A stretch of DNA of 64,000 nt. Source: JAFAXD01 sp051985675 (GTDB taxonomy: Bacteria; Pseudomonadota; Alphaproteobacteria; Rhizobiales; Xanthobacteraceae). Shown here in pieces: positions 16,844 through 25,741 of the stretch; position 1 is the first letter of the stretch, and the number at the start of each line of letters is the position of its first letter. The stretch is taken from NCBI GenBank assembly GCA_051985675.1, contig JBPYFJ010000054.1:1-64000 (forward strand), given 5' to 3'. A model generated the notes under the pieces. That model was not told the DNA's origin and searched no databases. It saw only the letters and a program-made list of their open reading frames with translations. The position numbers were made by a program, and so were the translations under genes.

Positions 16844-19411
16844 ATGTCGACCCGCACGCGCGCCGTCGCCGCCCCGCGATTGCCGGAGGTATTTGCCCGG
16901 TGGTTCGCCGCGCGCGGCTGGACGCCGCGCGATCACCAGCTGGAACTGCTGGCCAAGGCGCAGGCCGGACGCTCGACACTGCTGATCGCTCCCACCGGCG
17001 GCGGCAAGACGCTGGCCGGATTTCTGCCGACGCTGGTGGAACTGAGCCAGAGCGCTTCCCCGTCCGGCAAGGCGTCTCGCGCCCTCGGATCCACCGGTCG
17101 CGGTGTGCGGCGCGCCGGCGGCTTGCACACGCTCTACATCTCGCCGCTGAAAGCGCTGGCGGTCGACATCGCGCGCAACCTGGAAACGCCGGTGGCGGAG
17201 GTGCGGTTGCCGATCCGGATTGAAACGCGGACCGGCGACACTCCCGCCTCCAAGCGCCAACGGCAGCGGCGCGATCCACCCGACATCCTGCTCACCACGC
17301 CGGAACAATTGGCGCTGCTGCTCGCGTCCGCCGACGCGCCGTATATTTTCGGTGGTCTGAGCCGCGTTGTGCTCGACGAGTTGCACTCCCTCGTGCTCTC
17401 CAAACGCGGCGACCTGCTTGCGCTCGGACTGGCGCGGTTGTTTCGGATGGCGCCGCAGACGACGAGCATCGGCCTCTCTGCGACGGTCGCCGAGCCGGCC
17501 GAGTTGTGCCGCTATTTGGTGGCGCAGCCCGCCGGAGGGGTAGCCGAGGCCGACTTGATCCTGGCGCGGGGCGGCGCCGCTCCGGTGGTCACGATGCTCG
17601 ACGGCGATGCAGAACTGCCCTGGGCCGGGCACTCGGCGCGGCACGCGTTCCAGGACATCTACGATCTAATTAAGCGCCACACCACGACGCTCGTGTTCGT
17701 GAATACCCGCATGCAGGCCGAGATGATCTTCCAGGCGCTCTGGCGCATCAACGAAGACGGGCTCGCGATCGCGCTTCACCACGGCTCGCTGGACGTTTCC
17801 CAGCGCCGCAAAGTCGAAGGCGCCATGGCGGCCGGGCGGCTGCGCGCGGTCGTCTGCACCTCCTCGCTCGATCTCGGCGTCGACTGGGGCGATATCGATC
17901 TTGTCGTCAACGTTGGCGCGCCGAAGGGGTCGAGTCGGCTGCTGCAACGAATCGGCCGAGCCAATCACCGCATGGACGAAGCCTCGCGCGGGGTGCTGGT
18001 GCCGGCCAACCGGTTCGAAGTGCTGGAATGCACCGCAGCGATCGAGGCGGTTACGGAAAATGCCCAGGATACGCCACCCTTGCGGACCGGCGCGCTCGAC
18101 GTTCTGGCGCAGCACGTGCTCGGCTGCGCCTGCGGGGCACCGTTCTTGGCCGACGAACTCTACGCCGAAGTGCGCCAGGCGGCGCCGTATGCGCATCTCA
18201 CGCGCAACGATTTCGACGACGTGGTCGATTTCGTGGCGACCGGCGGTTACGCCCTCAAGGTCTATGAGCGTTTTGCCAAAATCAAGCAGAGCAAGGACGG
18301 TCGCTGGCGCATCGCGCATCCGCGGATCGCGCAGCGCTACCGGATGAACGTCGGGACCATTGTGGAAGCCGACATGCTCAAGGTCAGGCTGGTGCGCGCG
18401 CGCGAACCACGCCACGGCTATTCGGGTCCGATCGCACGCGGCGGCAAACTGCTTGGTCAAGTGGAGGAATATTTCATCGAAACGCTGACGCCAGGCGACA
18501 CGTTTGTATTCTCGGGTGAAATTCTGCGTTACGAGGCATTGGTCGAAGACGAAGTCTACGTTTCGCGCGCGGCGGGAGAGGATCCAAAGATCCCCTCCTA
18601 CGAAGGCGGCAAGTTTCCGCTCTCGACCTACCTCGCCGAGCGCGTGCGCCGCCTGCTGGCAGATCCGACCCATTGGCGTGCGCTGCCCGATCAGGTGCGC
18701 GAATGGCTCGACATCCAGCAGTGGCGCTCGCTCATTCCGAGCGCGCGCGACCTTCTGGTCGAGACATTTCCGCGCGCCGACAAGAATTTCATCGTCTGCT
18801 ACCCGTTCGAGGGGCGGCTCGCGCACCAGACGCTCGGCATGCTGCTCACGCGCCGGCTCGAACGCGCCCGCCTGCGCCCACTTGGTTTCGTCGCCAACGA
18901 ATATGCGCTAGCGGTGTGGGGCCTGGGCGACCCGGCGCGCGCGATCGATCGCGGGGAGCTTTCGCTCGCGGCCTTGTTCGACGAGGATATGCTGGGTGAC
19001 GAACTCGAGGCTTGGCTCGCCGAGTCCGCACTAATGAAGCGTACGTTCCGAAACTGCGCGATCATTGCCGGGCTGATCGAGCGGCGCTTCCCGGGCGAGG
19101 AGAAATCACGGCGCCAGATGACGATTTCGACCGACCTCGTCTACGACGTTCTTCGCCGCCACCAGGGCGATCATATGCTGCTGCGCGCCGCGCGGGCGGA
19201 CGCCGCGACCGGCGCCCTGGATGTCCGTCGGCTTGGCGCGATGCTCTCGCGCATCAAGGGGCGAATCGTCCATAAGGCACTCGATCGGGTTTCGCCCTTG
19301 GCGGTGCCGGTGCTGCTGGAGATCGGCGCGGAGCCGGTCGCAGGCGAAGCATCCGACGCGCTGCTGGCGGAAGCCGAGGCTGACTTGGTGCGGGAGGCGA
19401 TGGGCAAATGA
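16844..19411 (+). CDS. Ligase-associated DEXH-box (Lhr-like) helicase
   Basis: An 855-residue superfamily 2 helicase of the Lhr-core type found with ATP-dependent ligase, MBL exonuclease and PdeM. The Q-motif region DHQLELLAKAQ precedes Walker A APTGGGKT (residues 49-56). Motif II is DELH in VVLDELHSL, motif III is SATV, and motif VI is QRIGRANHR. The winged-helix and Lhr-specific C-terminal domains follow (residues about 420-855), with FVFSGEILRYEALVEDEVYVS. Lhr-type enzymes translocate 3' to 5' on single-stranded DNA and unwind RNA:DNA and DNA duplexes. The stop overlaps the PdeM start as ATGA. The gene follows the autotransporter by 60 nt, but its own function belongs with the leftward ligase pair. 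Confidence 0.95.
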   Translation: MSTRTRAVAAPRLPEVFARWFAARGWTPRDHQLELLAKAQAGRSTLLIAPTGGGKTLAGFLPTLVELSQSASPSGKASRALGSTGRGVRRAGGLHTLYISPLKALAVDIARNLETPVAEVRLPIRIETRTGDTPASKRQRQRRDPPDILLTTPEQLALLLASADAPYIFGGLSRVVLDELHSLVLSKRGDLLALGLARLFRMAPQTTSIGLSATVAEPAELCRYLVAQPAGGVAEADLILARGGAAPVVTMLDGDAELPWAGHSARHAFQDIYDLIKRHTTTLVFVNTRMQAEMIFQALWRINEDGLAIALHHGSLDVSQRRKVEGAMAAGRLRAVVCTSSLDLGVDWGDIDLVVNVGAPKGSSRLLQRIGRANHRMDEASRGVLVPANRFEVLECTAAIEAVTENAQDTPPLRTGALDVLAQHVLGCACGAPFLADELYAEVRQAAPYAHLTRNDFDDVVDFVATGGYALKVYERFAKIKQSKDGRWRIAHPRIAQRYRMNVGTIVEADMLKVRLVRAREPRHGYSGPIARGGKLLGQVEEYFIETLTPGDTFVFSGEILRYEALVEDEVYVSRAAGEDPKIPSYEGGKFPLSTYLAERVRRLLADPTHWRALPDQVREWLDIQQWRSLIPSARDLLVETFPRADKNFIVCYPFEGRLAHQTLGMLLTRRLERARLRPLGFVANEYALAVWGLGDPARAIDRGELSLAALFDEDMLGDELEAWLAESALMKRTFRNCAIIAGLIERRFPGEEKSRRQMTISTDLVYDVLRRHQGDHMLLRAARADAATGALDVRRLGAMLSRIKGRIVHKALDRVSPLAVPVLLEIGAEPVAGEASDALLAEAEADLVREAMGK

Positions 19412-20175
19412 CTCGCGCTCTGGTCGATCCCCGCGCCGGAACTCGCTTCGCGATGGTGGGTGCATCCACGGTGTGCGGCGAGACGAAAAGCGGGGGCCAT
19501 AGGATTTCCCACACACTCAATGTTTCGGGCATCACGCTCGTGGCTGACCCTGCCGGAGCACTCTATTGGCCTGAGCAACACCTCTTGTGTGTCGCCGACC
19601 TGCACCTCGAGAAAGGGTCGAGTTTCGCTCGTCGCGGCATGTTGCTGCCGCCCTACGATACAGGTGCGACCCTGCATGCCCTCGATGCGTTGATCGCCCG
19701 CTATGCCCCCCGTGTGGTGGTCGCGCTTGGCGACAGCTTTCATGACGGCGGTGGACCGGCGCGCCTCGCGAGGCGTGATCGCGATCAACTCTTGGCTCTC
19801 CAGCGCGGGCGCGAGTGGATCTGGATCGCTGGCAACCACGACCCCGATCCGGCCCCTGCTATCGGGGGCACGTTCGCACACATGCTCGCGCTCGGGCCGA
19901 TCGTATTTCGGCACGAGCCGACCGGCGGCATGGGTGAAGTCGCCGGACACTTGCACCCTTCGGCGCGCATCTCTTGGCGCGGGCATGCAATTGTTCGCCG
20001 CTGCTTCGCCGCCGACGGGGATCGCATCGTCATGCCCGCGTTCGGGGCGTACACGGGCGGGCTCAATATCCTCGATAAGGCATTCGCCAAGGTGTTTACT
20101 GCCCGCGCCTTCACGGCGCATCTGCTTGGAGGCCGGCGGCTCTATGCCTTTGCGGCGGCTCACTGCATGGCTTGA
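19408..20175 (+). CDS. pdeM: Ligase-associated endonuclease PdeM (calcineurin-like phosphoesterase)
   Basis: A 255-residue binuclear-metal phosphoesterase. The metal-binding motifs appear in order: VADLHLEKG, LGDSFHDGG, AGNHDPDP and GEVAGHLHP, as in the PdeM group of the DNA-damage gene set. The start ATG 19408 overlaps the helicase stop (ATGA); it gives about 30 residues before the usual family start near SGITLVADPAGALYWP, so the leader may be an extension or the real start may lie later. PdeM from other bacteria has Mn-dependent phosphoesterase activity. Together with the helicase it forms the rightward half of the repair set. The end is well supported by the following non-coding stretch. 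Confidence 0.93.
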   Translation: MTRALVDPRAGTRFAMVGASTVCGETKSGGHRISHTLNVSGITLVADPAGALYWPEQHLLCVADLHLEKGSSFARRGMLLPPYDTGATLHALDALIARYAPRVVVALGDSFHDGGGPARLARRDRDQLLALQRGREWIWIAGNHDPDPAPAIGGTFAHMLALGPIVFRHEPTGGMGEVAGHLHPSARISWRGHAIVRRCFAADGDRIVMPAFGAYTGGLNILDKAFAKVFTARAFTAHLLGGRRLYAFAAAHCMA

Positions 20176-20254
20176 TACGGCCTTGCGCGCAGGCGTGTTT
20201 CGAGGTTGGCTGAAAGTCACGTAAGAACGGCCGCAGGGGAGTGGGGAGCCGACC

Positions 20255-21470
20255 ATGGACGTGATCGTCGTTGGCGCGGGCATCGCAGGGACGACCGCCG
20301 CGCTGAGCCTGCACCAGGCAGGAATCCCGGTCCGCGTTTATGAGGCCGTGCGCGACCCGGCGCCGCTCGGCGTCGGCATCAATCTGCAACCGACGGCGGT
20401 GCGCGAGCTCACGGAGCTCGGTCTCGGCGACGAGCTTGCCCGCACCGGAATTCCGACCGGCGTCCTGAGTTACTTCAACAAGTTCGGCCAACTCATCTAC
20501 AGCGAGAAGCGTGGCGTTGCCGCGGGCTACAACTGGCCGCAATATTCCATCCATCGCGGCCGGCTGCAGTCCCTGCTGCTGCAGGCAACGCGCCGGCGCG
20601 TTGGCGAACACAACGTTCGCGACGGGCTGCGGCTGAGCGCGTTTCGACAAGAGGGCGACAAGGTCATCGCCACGTTTCGCGACAGCCTGTCGGGAACGAC
20701 CCATGTCGAAGACGCGGACGTTTTGATTGGCGCCGACGGGATCCACTCAGCGGTTCGTCATGTCCTGCATCCGGGCGAGGGCGAGCCGCGGTTCCAGCAA
20801 CAGATACTTTGGCGCGCCGCGATCGAGACCGATGCGTTTCTTCGCGGCCGCACCATGATCGTTGCGGGCCATTTCCACCAGCGCGTGGTCATCTATCCGA
20901 TCGGGTGGACAGCATCTCCTGACCGTTTGCTGACCAACTGCATCTGTCAGATGACGGTCCCCGATCAAGCGCCGCCACGCGAGGACTGGAATCGACGCGT
21001 CGGCAAGGAGCGCGTGCTCGCGGCATTCGGCACTTGGCGGTTCCCCTGGCTAGACGTGCCGGCGCTGATCGAGCACGCCGCGGAGATCTTCGAATTCCCC
21101 CTCGTCGATCGCGATCCGGTCGAGAGCTGGACGTCGGGGCGCGTTACCCTCATCGGTGATGCCGCGCATCCCATGCAGCCGACCGGATCACAGGCCGGCT
21201 CGCAGGCGATCCTCGATGCTGCGTCGCTATGAGGCGGAACGTCGGCCAGTCATGAACGACATCACGCTGCGCAATCGACGATTCGGACCGGAAACCGCGC
21301 TGCAACTCGTCGAAGAGCGCGCGCCGAACGGTTTTGAACGGCTCGAAGACGTGATTTCGCCGGAGGAGCTTGATGCCGGCCCGAGGTCGTTCGCGCAGGC
21401 GGCCGGGCTCGATATCGAATCGGTCAACGCCAGGCCTTCGCTGGTGCGGTCCGCCGTTTTGGTCCAGTGA
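20255..21470 (+). pseudogene. FAD-dependent monooxygenase, disrupted by an out-of-frame deletion
   Basis: The N-terminal FAD motif GAGIAGTTAALSLHQAG (from residue 7), the middle DVLIGADGIHSAVR and the second FAD segment TLIGDAAHPMQPTGSQ are typical of class A flavoprotein monooxygenases. Just after AILDA the frame hits TGA at 21230-21232. The rest of the protein resumes in the +1 frame as LRRYEAERRPVMNDITLRN and runs to 21470. Relatives have some 15-20 residues between AILDA and ALRRYE, so a stretch of DNA not divisible by three is missing here. The remaining C-terminal part (VEERAPNGF...) looks intact. The MBL-hydrolase gene begins 8 nt later. The substrate class is unknown. Confidence 0.85.
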
Positions 21471-21477
21471 GGTCGCC

Positions 21478-22359
21478 ATGTCCCGTACTTCGATGATCGG
21501 TTTAGCCGGGTTGGCGCTGGCAGCGCTCGTCACAGCGGCGCGAGCGGATGCGCCGCCACTTTACGCCACCACCAAGGTCGACGGGACGGACGGGGTCTAC
21601 ATCTTCCGCTATGCCCGGCATCAATCGATGTTCATCGTGACGCCGGAGGGCGTCATTGCAACCGACCCAATCGGCCTGCGCCGGCCGGCGGCAAAGGCCT
21701 ACATCGAGGAAATACGCAAAATCACCTCCGCGCCGATCAAGTACGTGATCTACAGCCACAATCATTTTGACCACATTGCCGGCGGTCAGCCGTTCAAGGA
21801 TCTGGGGTCGACTTTCGTGGCGCACCGGAACGCCAAGGCGAAGATCGTTCACCTGAACCCGCGCGATGTGGTGGTGCCGGACGAGGTGGTCGACGACAGG
21901 CGGTCAATCACCCTCGGCGGCACTACGCTCGAATTGCTCTATGTCGGGAAAAACCATTCCGACGGCACGCTCGTCATGCGGCTGCCGAAGGAAAAGATCA
22001 TCTTCACGGTCGATTGGATTCCATTGCAAACCGTTCCCTACCGCGGCATGGCGGACACTTATCTCCCCGACATCGAGGATCGGCTCAAGGCCGTAATCGC
22101 AATGGATTGGGAGCGATTGATCCCCGGCCATCCCGGTCCGGACGGTCGGCAAACCGGGACCAAGGACGACGCACAACTTGCACTCTCCTATCTGCAGGAT
22201 TTGTCGGCTGCCATGAAACAGGCGGCGGATGAGGGCAGATGCCTGGCCGACGCGATGCAGAATATCAAACTGCCAAAATATGCGAACCTATTGAACTATC
22301 AGGCATATTTGCCGCTTAACATCGAACGTTATTGCGACTTCTACAGCCTCGGAATTTGA
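21478..22359 (+). CDS. Exported MBL-fold metallo-hydrolase
   Basis: A 293-residue metallo-beta-lactamase-fold protein. The N-terminus MSRTSMIGLAGLALAALV, ending in TAARA, is a signal peptide. The zinc-binding motif HNHFDH is in IYSHNHFDHIAGGQPF, with further ligands in GKNHSDGTLVM and LIPGHPGPDG. The length fits periplasmic members of the superfamily annotated only as MBL-fold hydrolases. The start ATG 21478 was chosen because it directly begins the signal peptide; upstream codons read through the end of the broken monooxygenase. The 8-nt gap suggests cotranscription with that gene, so a shared catabolic step is possible but not shown. Confidence 0.88.
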   Translation: MSRTSMIGLAGLALAALVTAARADAPPLYATTKVDGTDGVYIFRYARHQSMFIVTPEGVIATDPIGLRRPAAKAYIEEIRKITSAPIKYVIYSHNHFDHIAGGQPFKDLGSTFVAHRNAKAKIVHLNPRDVVVPDEVVDDRRSITLGGTTLELLYVGKNHSDGTLVMRLPKEKIIFTVDWIPLQTVPYRGMADTYLPDIEDRLKAVIAMDWERLIPGHPGPDGRQTGTKDDAQLALSYLQDLSAAMKQAADEGRCLADAMQNIKLPKYANLLNYQAYLPLNIERYCDFYSLGI

Positions 22360-22653
22360 GACAAGCCCCAGAGGACACGGGGAAATTGAATCGGGTCGGC
22401 TGCCTAGCGCGCCTGCCCTCCGGTTAACCTTTCTGTTTGTTAATGAAACGGCCATGCTGCGGAAAGGTACGCCGCCGGACCATTGCGGCATGCGGATGGG
22501 GGATCGCCGAGCTGGTGGCAAGCTGCTGCGCAGCGTAGCGGCACGTCGCTATTTCCCTCGTGTTGAGAGGGTCGTTAAGGCTGGCGGCGGCCTGTCGCGC
22601 ATTCCGTACGAGAGTCTTGGAATCGAGCACCGCGCTTCGAGGCAAGCCGTCGC
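22360..22653. other. Intergenic gap before the Crp/Fnr regulator
   Basis: A 294-nt stretch. An AT-richer patch near 22425-22450 (GTTAACC, then TTTGTTAATG) could hold promoter elements for the Crp/Fnr gene, but no hexamer pair with good spacing was recognised. A weak CCCC/GGGG hairpin follows the hydrolase stop without a T-run. No convincing gene is seen. Confidence 0.4.
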
Positions 22654-23415
22654 ATGCTGACAGAAAATCGACCGGATCAGTTGCTCATCAGAAATCAGAT
22701 GTTGGCGGGCTTGCCGGCTGAGGTTTTTGCTCACCTGCAGCCGCACCTGCAGCGCGTCGACATCAAGCGCCGCGCAATCGTCCAAGAGCGCCATTGGCCG
22801 GTCGAGCATGTGTATTTCATCGAACGTGGCGTTGCCTCGATTTTCGCTTGGACGTCGCAGGACGGACCGGTCCAAGTCGCGCTGGTCGGACGCTTCGGAC
22901 TGGTCGGAGTTTCGGCTTTGCTCGGGGTGAAGCGCTCCCCCCACCGTTGCTTGATGCAGACGGACGGGGAAGCGCTGCGCATCCCGGCGCGCGAACTCGT
23001 GGCCGCGATGAACTCGAACGAAGCCGTTCGTCAGCAATTGTTGGCTTACGTGCATTTTCTGCTGATTCAAAATTCGCAGTTTGCGCTCTGTAATGCACGT
23101 CATGAACTCCAGGAACGCCTATCGCGTTGGTTGTTGCTGACGCACGACCGGCTCGACGACGACGTCATCCCGGTTACCCATGATCTTCTCTCGATGATGC
23201 TCGGGGTGCGGCGCGCCGGGATCACGGAAGCACTCGCTTCGCTCGAAGAGGCCGGCGCAGTTCGGCGCGCACGCGGCGCGATCGAGATTGCCGATCGATC
23301 GGTGCTGGAGCAGCGCGCCTGCGAGTGCTACCGCATCATCTCTACCGAGCGCGCCCGCGACGCGCGGTCCAAGCCGTCGCGTTGCGCGAACGCTGACGGC
23401 ATGGCGATTCTCTAG
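22654..23415 (+). CDS. Crp/Fnr family transcription regulator
   Basis: A 253-residue regulator. Residues about 15-130 form a cyclic-nucleotide-binding-like beta-roll (LPAEVFAHLQPHLQRV; VEHVYFIERGVASIF; ALVGRFGLVGVSALLG). Residues about 165-225 form the winged helix with HELQERLSRWLLL and the recognition part SMMLGVRRAGITEALASLEE. Fnr-type N-terminal cysteines are absent, and the PRETARSAV-type cAMP pocket is not seen, so the effector is unknown. This subclass is frequent in Hyphomicrobiales as 'Crp/Fnr family', often in many copies. It stands alone, with its own 294-nt upstream gap, and converges on the Sel1-repeat gene. Confidence 0.9.
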   Translation: MLTENRPDQLLIRNQMLAGLPAEVFAHLQPHLQRVDIKRRAIVQERHWPVEHVYFIERGVASIFAWTSQDGPVQVALVGRFGLVGVSALLGVKRSPHRCLMQTDGEALRIPARELVAAMNSNEAVRQQLLAYVHFLLIQNSQFALCNARHELQERLSRWLLLTHDRLDDDVIPVTHDLLSMMLGVRRAGITEALASLEEAGAVRRARGAIEIADRSVLEQRACECYRIISTERARDARSKPSRCANADGMAIL

Positions 23416-23452
23416 AACAAGCGCGGATCTGTCCGGTTGCGCTCGCGAACCG

Positions 23453-25435
23453 TCAGCGCATCCGGACCGCTGTGTCGTCGGAAAGCGCTGCGATGCCGCG
23501 GCCGAATTGCGGCGTACGTTTTGGCGCTGGCTGTGGCTCGGCGGGGCCCCGGTCCCAGCCGCCGGGCGGCGTTTTGACCGAAGTGGAATCCTCCGACTGC
23601 GTCTCTGTCACGAACGTCTCGATTGCCGCATTCATGGCCGTGAGAGTACGCGCATCCAGCTGCCGCGCGATTTCGTCACGTTTCCGGGCCGCGCCTGCGT
23701 CGCCCTGGCGTGCGGCCAGCGCGTACCATTTGTAGGCTTCCGCCGCGCTTTGTTCGACGCCGGCGCCGCGCTCGTAGAGCACAGCGATATTGAATTGGCT
23801 GTCTACGACGCCGTGCATCGCGGCTTTGCGGAACCATTCCGCCGCGGCAGCCTGGTCCAGCTTGCCGCCGACCCCATGCGCGTAGAGCACGGCGAGGTTA
23901 TGCATGGCCTTGGCGTTGCCCTTGCGCGCAGCCTCAAAATAATAGGCGCGCGCCCGCTGTGGATCCCTCGCGACCCCAACTCCTTTCTCGTAAACGCTCC
24001 CGAGCGCGAGCAGCGCCGGCGTCATGCCGGCCCGTGCGGCGCGCTCCAACCAGGCCACCGCTTGCTCGCCGGTGGCTCCCGCGTTCGCACCCCCGGTCAG
24101 GCGCATGCCGACCTCATAGGCCGCACTGGGATCCCCATCGGCCGCCGACTTGACCAGCCGCGGGCCGATCGACGGCGGCAAGTCCGCCACCAGGGTTTCG
24201 ATTGGTTCGCCGCGTTGCCCCACACTCGGCGCCGCAATGTCAAGCCGTGGCCCGCGTTCCGCGATCCGGGCTTGCGGCGCGTTGAGCGAGACGCGCGCAC
24301 TCAGATGCGGCGCAACGAGCAGAAGCGCGCCCACGATTGCCGCCGCGAGGCCAACGCCAACCATCGCTTTGAGCAGGACGCCGCCGAGCTTGCGATCTCG
24401 CACGGCTTCGCCCTCGGCGCGCGGCTCCGGCCAGACCGCTACCGATGAGGCTGCGCGCGGGTCGGCCCGCCCTCGGTGTCGCAGCCGCGCGAAGCCGGGG
24501 GCGTCGGTCTGAGGCAATGCGTCCTGCGGCTCGCGATCGGGGTTCGGCATAGAATCCGGCACCAGCGAGGGTTCATTGGGCTCCGCCGGCGCCGGCGCGG
24601 GGGCAGGCTCCGGTACTGGAGCCGGAGCGGGCGCCGCATGCCTCGCGGCTGCGCGGTCGCGGATGTCGCTTTCAAGGCGCGCCATGCGTTCGAACAAATC
24701 GTCGATCGTCCCGTGGACCGCCGCGAGCGAGTCTTGGGTGCGGCGCGTCGCGACCGAGTGGGTCTGCTGCAGATCGGCGAGATCGCGCTCGAGGTTGCAA
24801 GCAGGGGCCCGCGTTCGCCCGACTGAACACTGTGCGGTGTTCGCGCGCACCTCCTTGACCTCCTTGATCAGATCCGCGATGCCGCGTTCGATCGAATCAA
24901 GGCTGCCGGAGTCGGGTTCTTGCACCGGCCCCGTCCGCTTGCGGGCCGGAACTTCGGCCGGCGGGGGCGGGTTCACCTGCTGGACTTGGAGAGCCTCGAT
25001 CTTCTCGTTCAGGATCTCGATCAAGCTCGCCATGTTGCGAACGGTGCGCTGGCGGCTTTCCGCGCGAAATGCGGCGATAGCGTCTGCGATCGACCCGATC
25101 CGCTGCTCCAGATCGTCGATCGCAGCCGCGCCGGCACGCCCCTGCGCCGGCGTTCCGTCGCAGACTTTGTCGGCGAGGGCGCGCACATCTCGATCGAGGC
25201 TCGCCAGCGCATCCGCGGACGCGTCGTGTGCAACGATGCCGCGCAAGCCGGAAATGGCGGTCTCGAGCGCATCCCCCGATTGAACCGGGGGATCGCCCGG
25301 AGGCTGAACGCGCTCGAGCCGATCGACTTTGCGGCTCAGCTCATCAAGCTGCGCGCTGATGGCGTCGAGCAACGGCGGCTGCGGTTCACGTGTCTGCGAT
25401 GGCGCCTTGCGGTGCCAGGGTGCGGTCAATTTCAT
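23453..25435 (-). CDS. PodJ-like membrane protein with coiled coils and Sel1 repeats
   Basis: A 660-residue protein. Residues about 20-260 are helical and coiled-coil-like (QLDELSRKVDRLERV, DDLFERMARLESDIRD). A proline/alanine-rich linker (265-300) leads to a single membrane helix at about 352-376 (VLLKAMVGVGLAAAIVGALLL). The periplasmic part has Sel1-type repeats (about 429-585), for example AMHNLAVLYAHGVGG and SQFNIAVLYERGAGV. This order, cytoplasmic coiled coil, one membrane pass, periplasmic Sel1 repeats, is that of the polarity factor PodJ, although this protein is shorter and no peptidoglycan-binding domain is seen at the end. A role in cell-pole organisation is an inference from architecture. 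It is divergent from the acyl-CoA dehydrogenase operon. Confidence 0.75.
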   Translation of the reverse strand: MKLTAPWHRKAPSQTREPQPPLLDAISAQLDELSRKVDRLERVQPPGDPPVQSGDALETAISGLRGIVAHDASADALASLDRDVRALADKVCDGTPAQGRAGAAAIDDLEQRIGSIADAIAAFRAESRQRTVRNMASLIEILNEKIEALQVQQVNPPPPAEVPARKRTGPVQEPDSGSLDSIERGIADLIKEVKEVRANTAQCSVGRTRAPACNLERDLADLQQTHSVATRRTQDSLAAVHGTIDDLFERMARLESDIRDRAAARHAAPAPAPVPEPAPAPAPAEPNEPSLVPDSMPNPDREPQDALPQTDAPGFARLRHRGRADPRAASSVAVWPEPRAEGEAVRDRKLGGVLLKAMVGVGLAAAIVGALLLVAPHLSARVSLNAPQARIAERGPRLDIAAPSVGQRGEPIETLVADLPPSIGPRLVKSAADGDPSAAYEVGMRLTGGANAGATGEQAVAWLERAARAGMTPALLALGSVYEKGVGVARDPQRARAYYFEAARKGNAKAMHNLAVLYAHGVGGKLDQAAAAEWFRKAAMHGVVDSQFNIAVLYERGAGVEQSAAEAYKWYALAARQGDAGAARKRDEIARQLDARTLTAMNAAIETFVTETQSEDSTSVKTPPGGWDRGPAEPQPAPKRTPQFGRGIAALSDDTAVRMR

Positions 25436-25741
25436 TACAAGTCACTCTGCAAATCGCGGCTTGCGAGGCTCGGGCGCGCGACGACGACAACCATGCGGCG
25501 GCGGATGTCGTCGAAGCGACACGAACGCGCGGCCCCAATGCCCGAACGCAGTCTTAAGTTTTAAGGTAAACAGCCGGTTAAATGCGGTTCAGGACGAGGA
25601 CGGGGCGTCGCGATCGCGACCGAGTGTGTCCGATTTGCCACCTTTACGGCCGCCCCACGCCAATGAACAATGCTTGGCGTCCCTTCGGAGCGCTCAAGAG
25701 CTCGCGAACCTCGGATTGGGACACGAGCCGGGAGAAAACCA
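25436..25741. other. Divergent control region of the beta-oxidation operon
   Basis: A 306-nt gap between two divergent genes. It holds a perfect 14-bp palindrome GTCGCGATCGCGAC at 25607-25620 and an AT-rich palindrome (CTTAA, GTT, TTAAG) at 25553-25565. Either may be a regulator site for the rightward operon. No clear promoter hexamers with standard spacing and no small gene were found. Confidence 0.45.

Noticed and set aside
17666..18826. A 386-codon minus-strand open frame in the helicase gene
   Set aside because: Antisense to a gene with full helicase motifs; no protein-like features.
23288..24448. A 386-codon plus-strand open frame over the Sel1-repeat gene
   Set aside because: Its composition is Arg/Ser/Pro-rich and it overlaps the well-supported minus-strand gene and the end of the Crp/Fnr gene.
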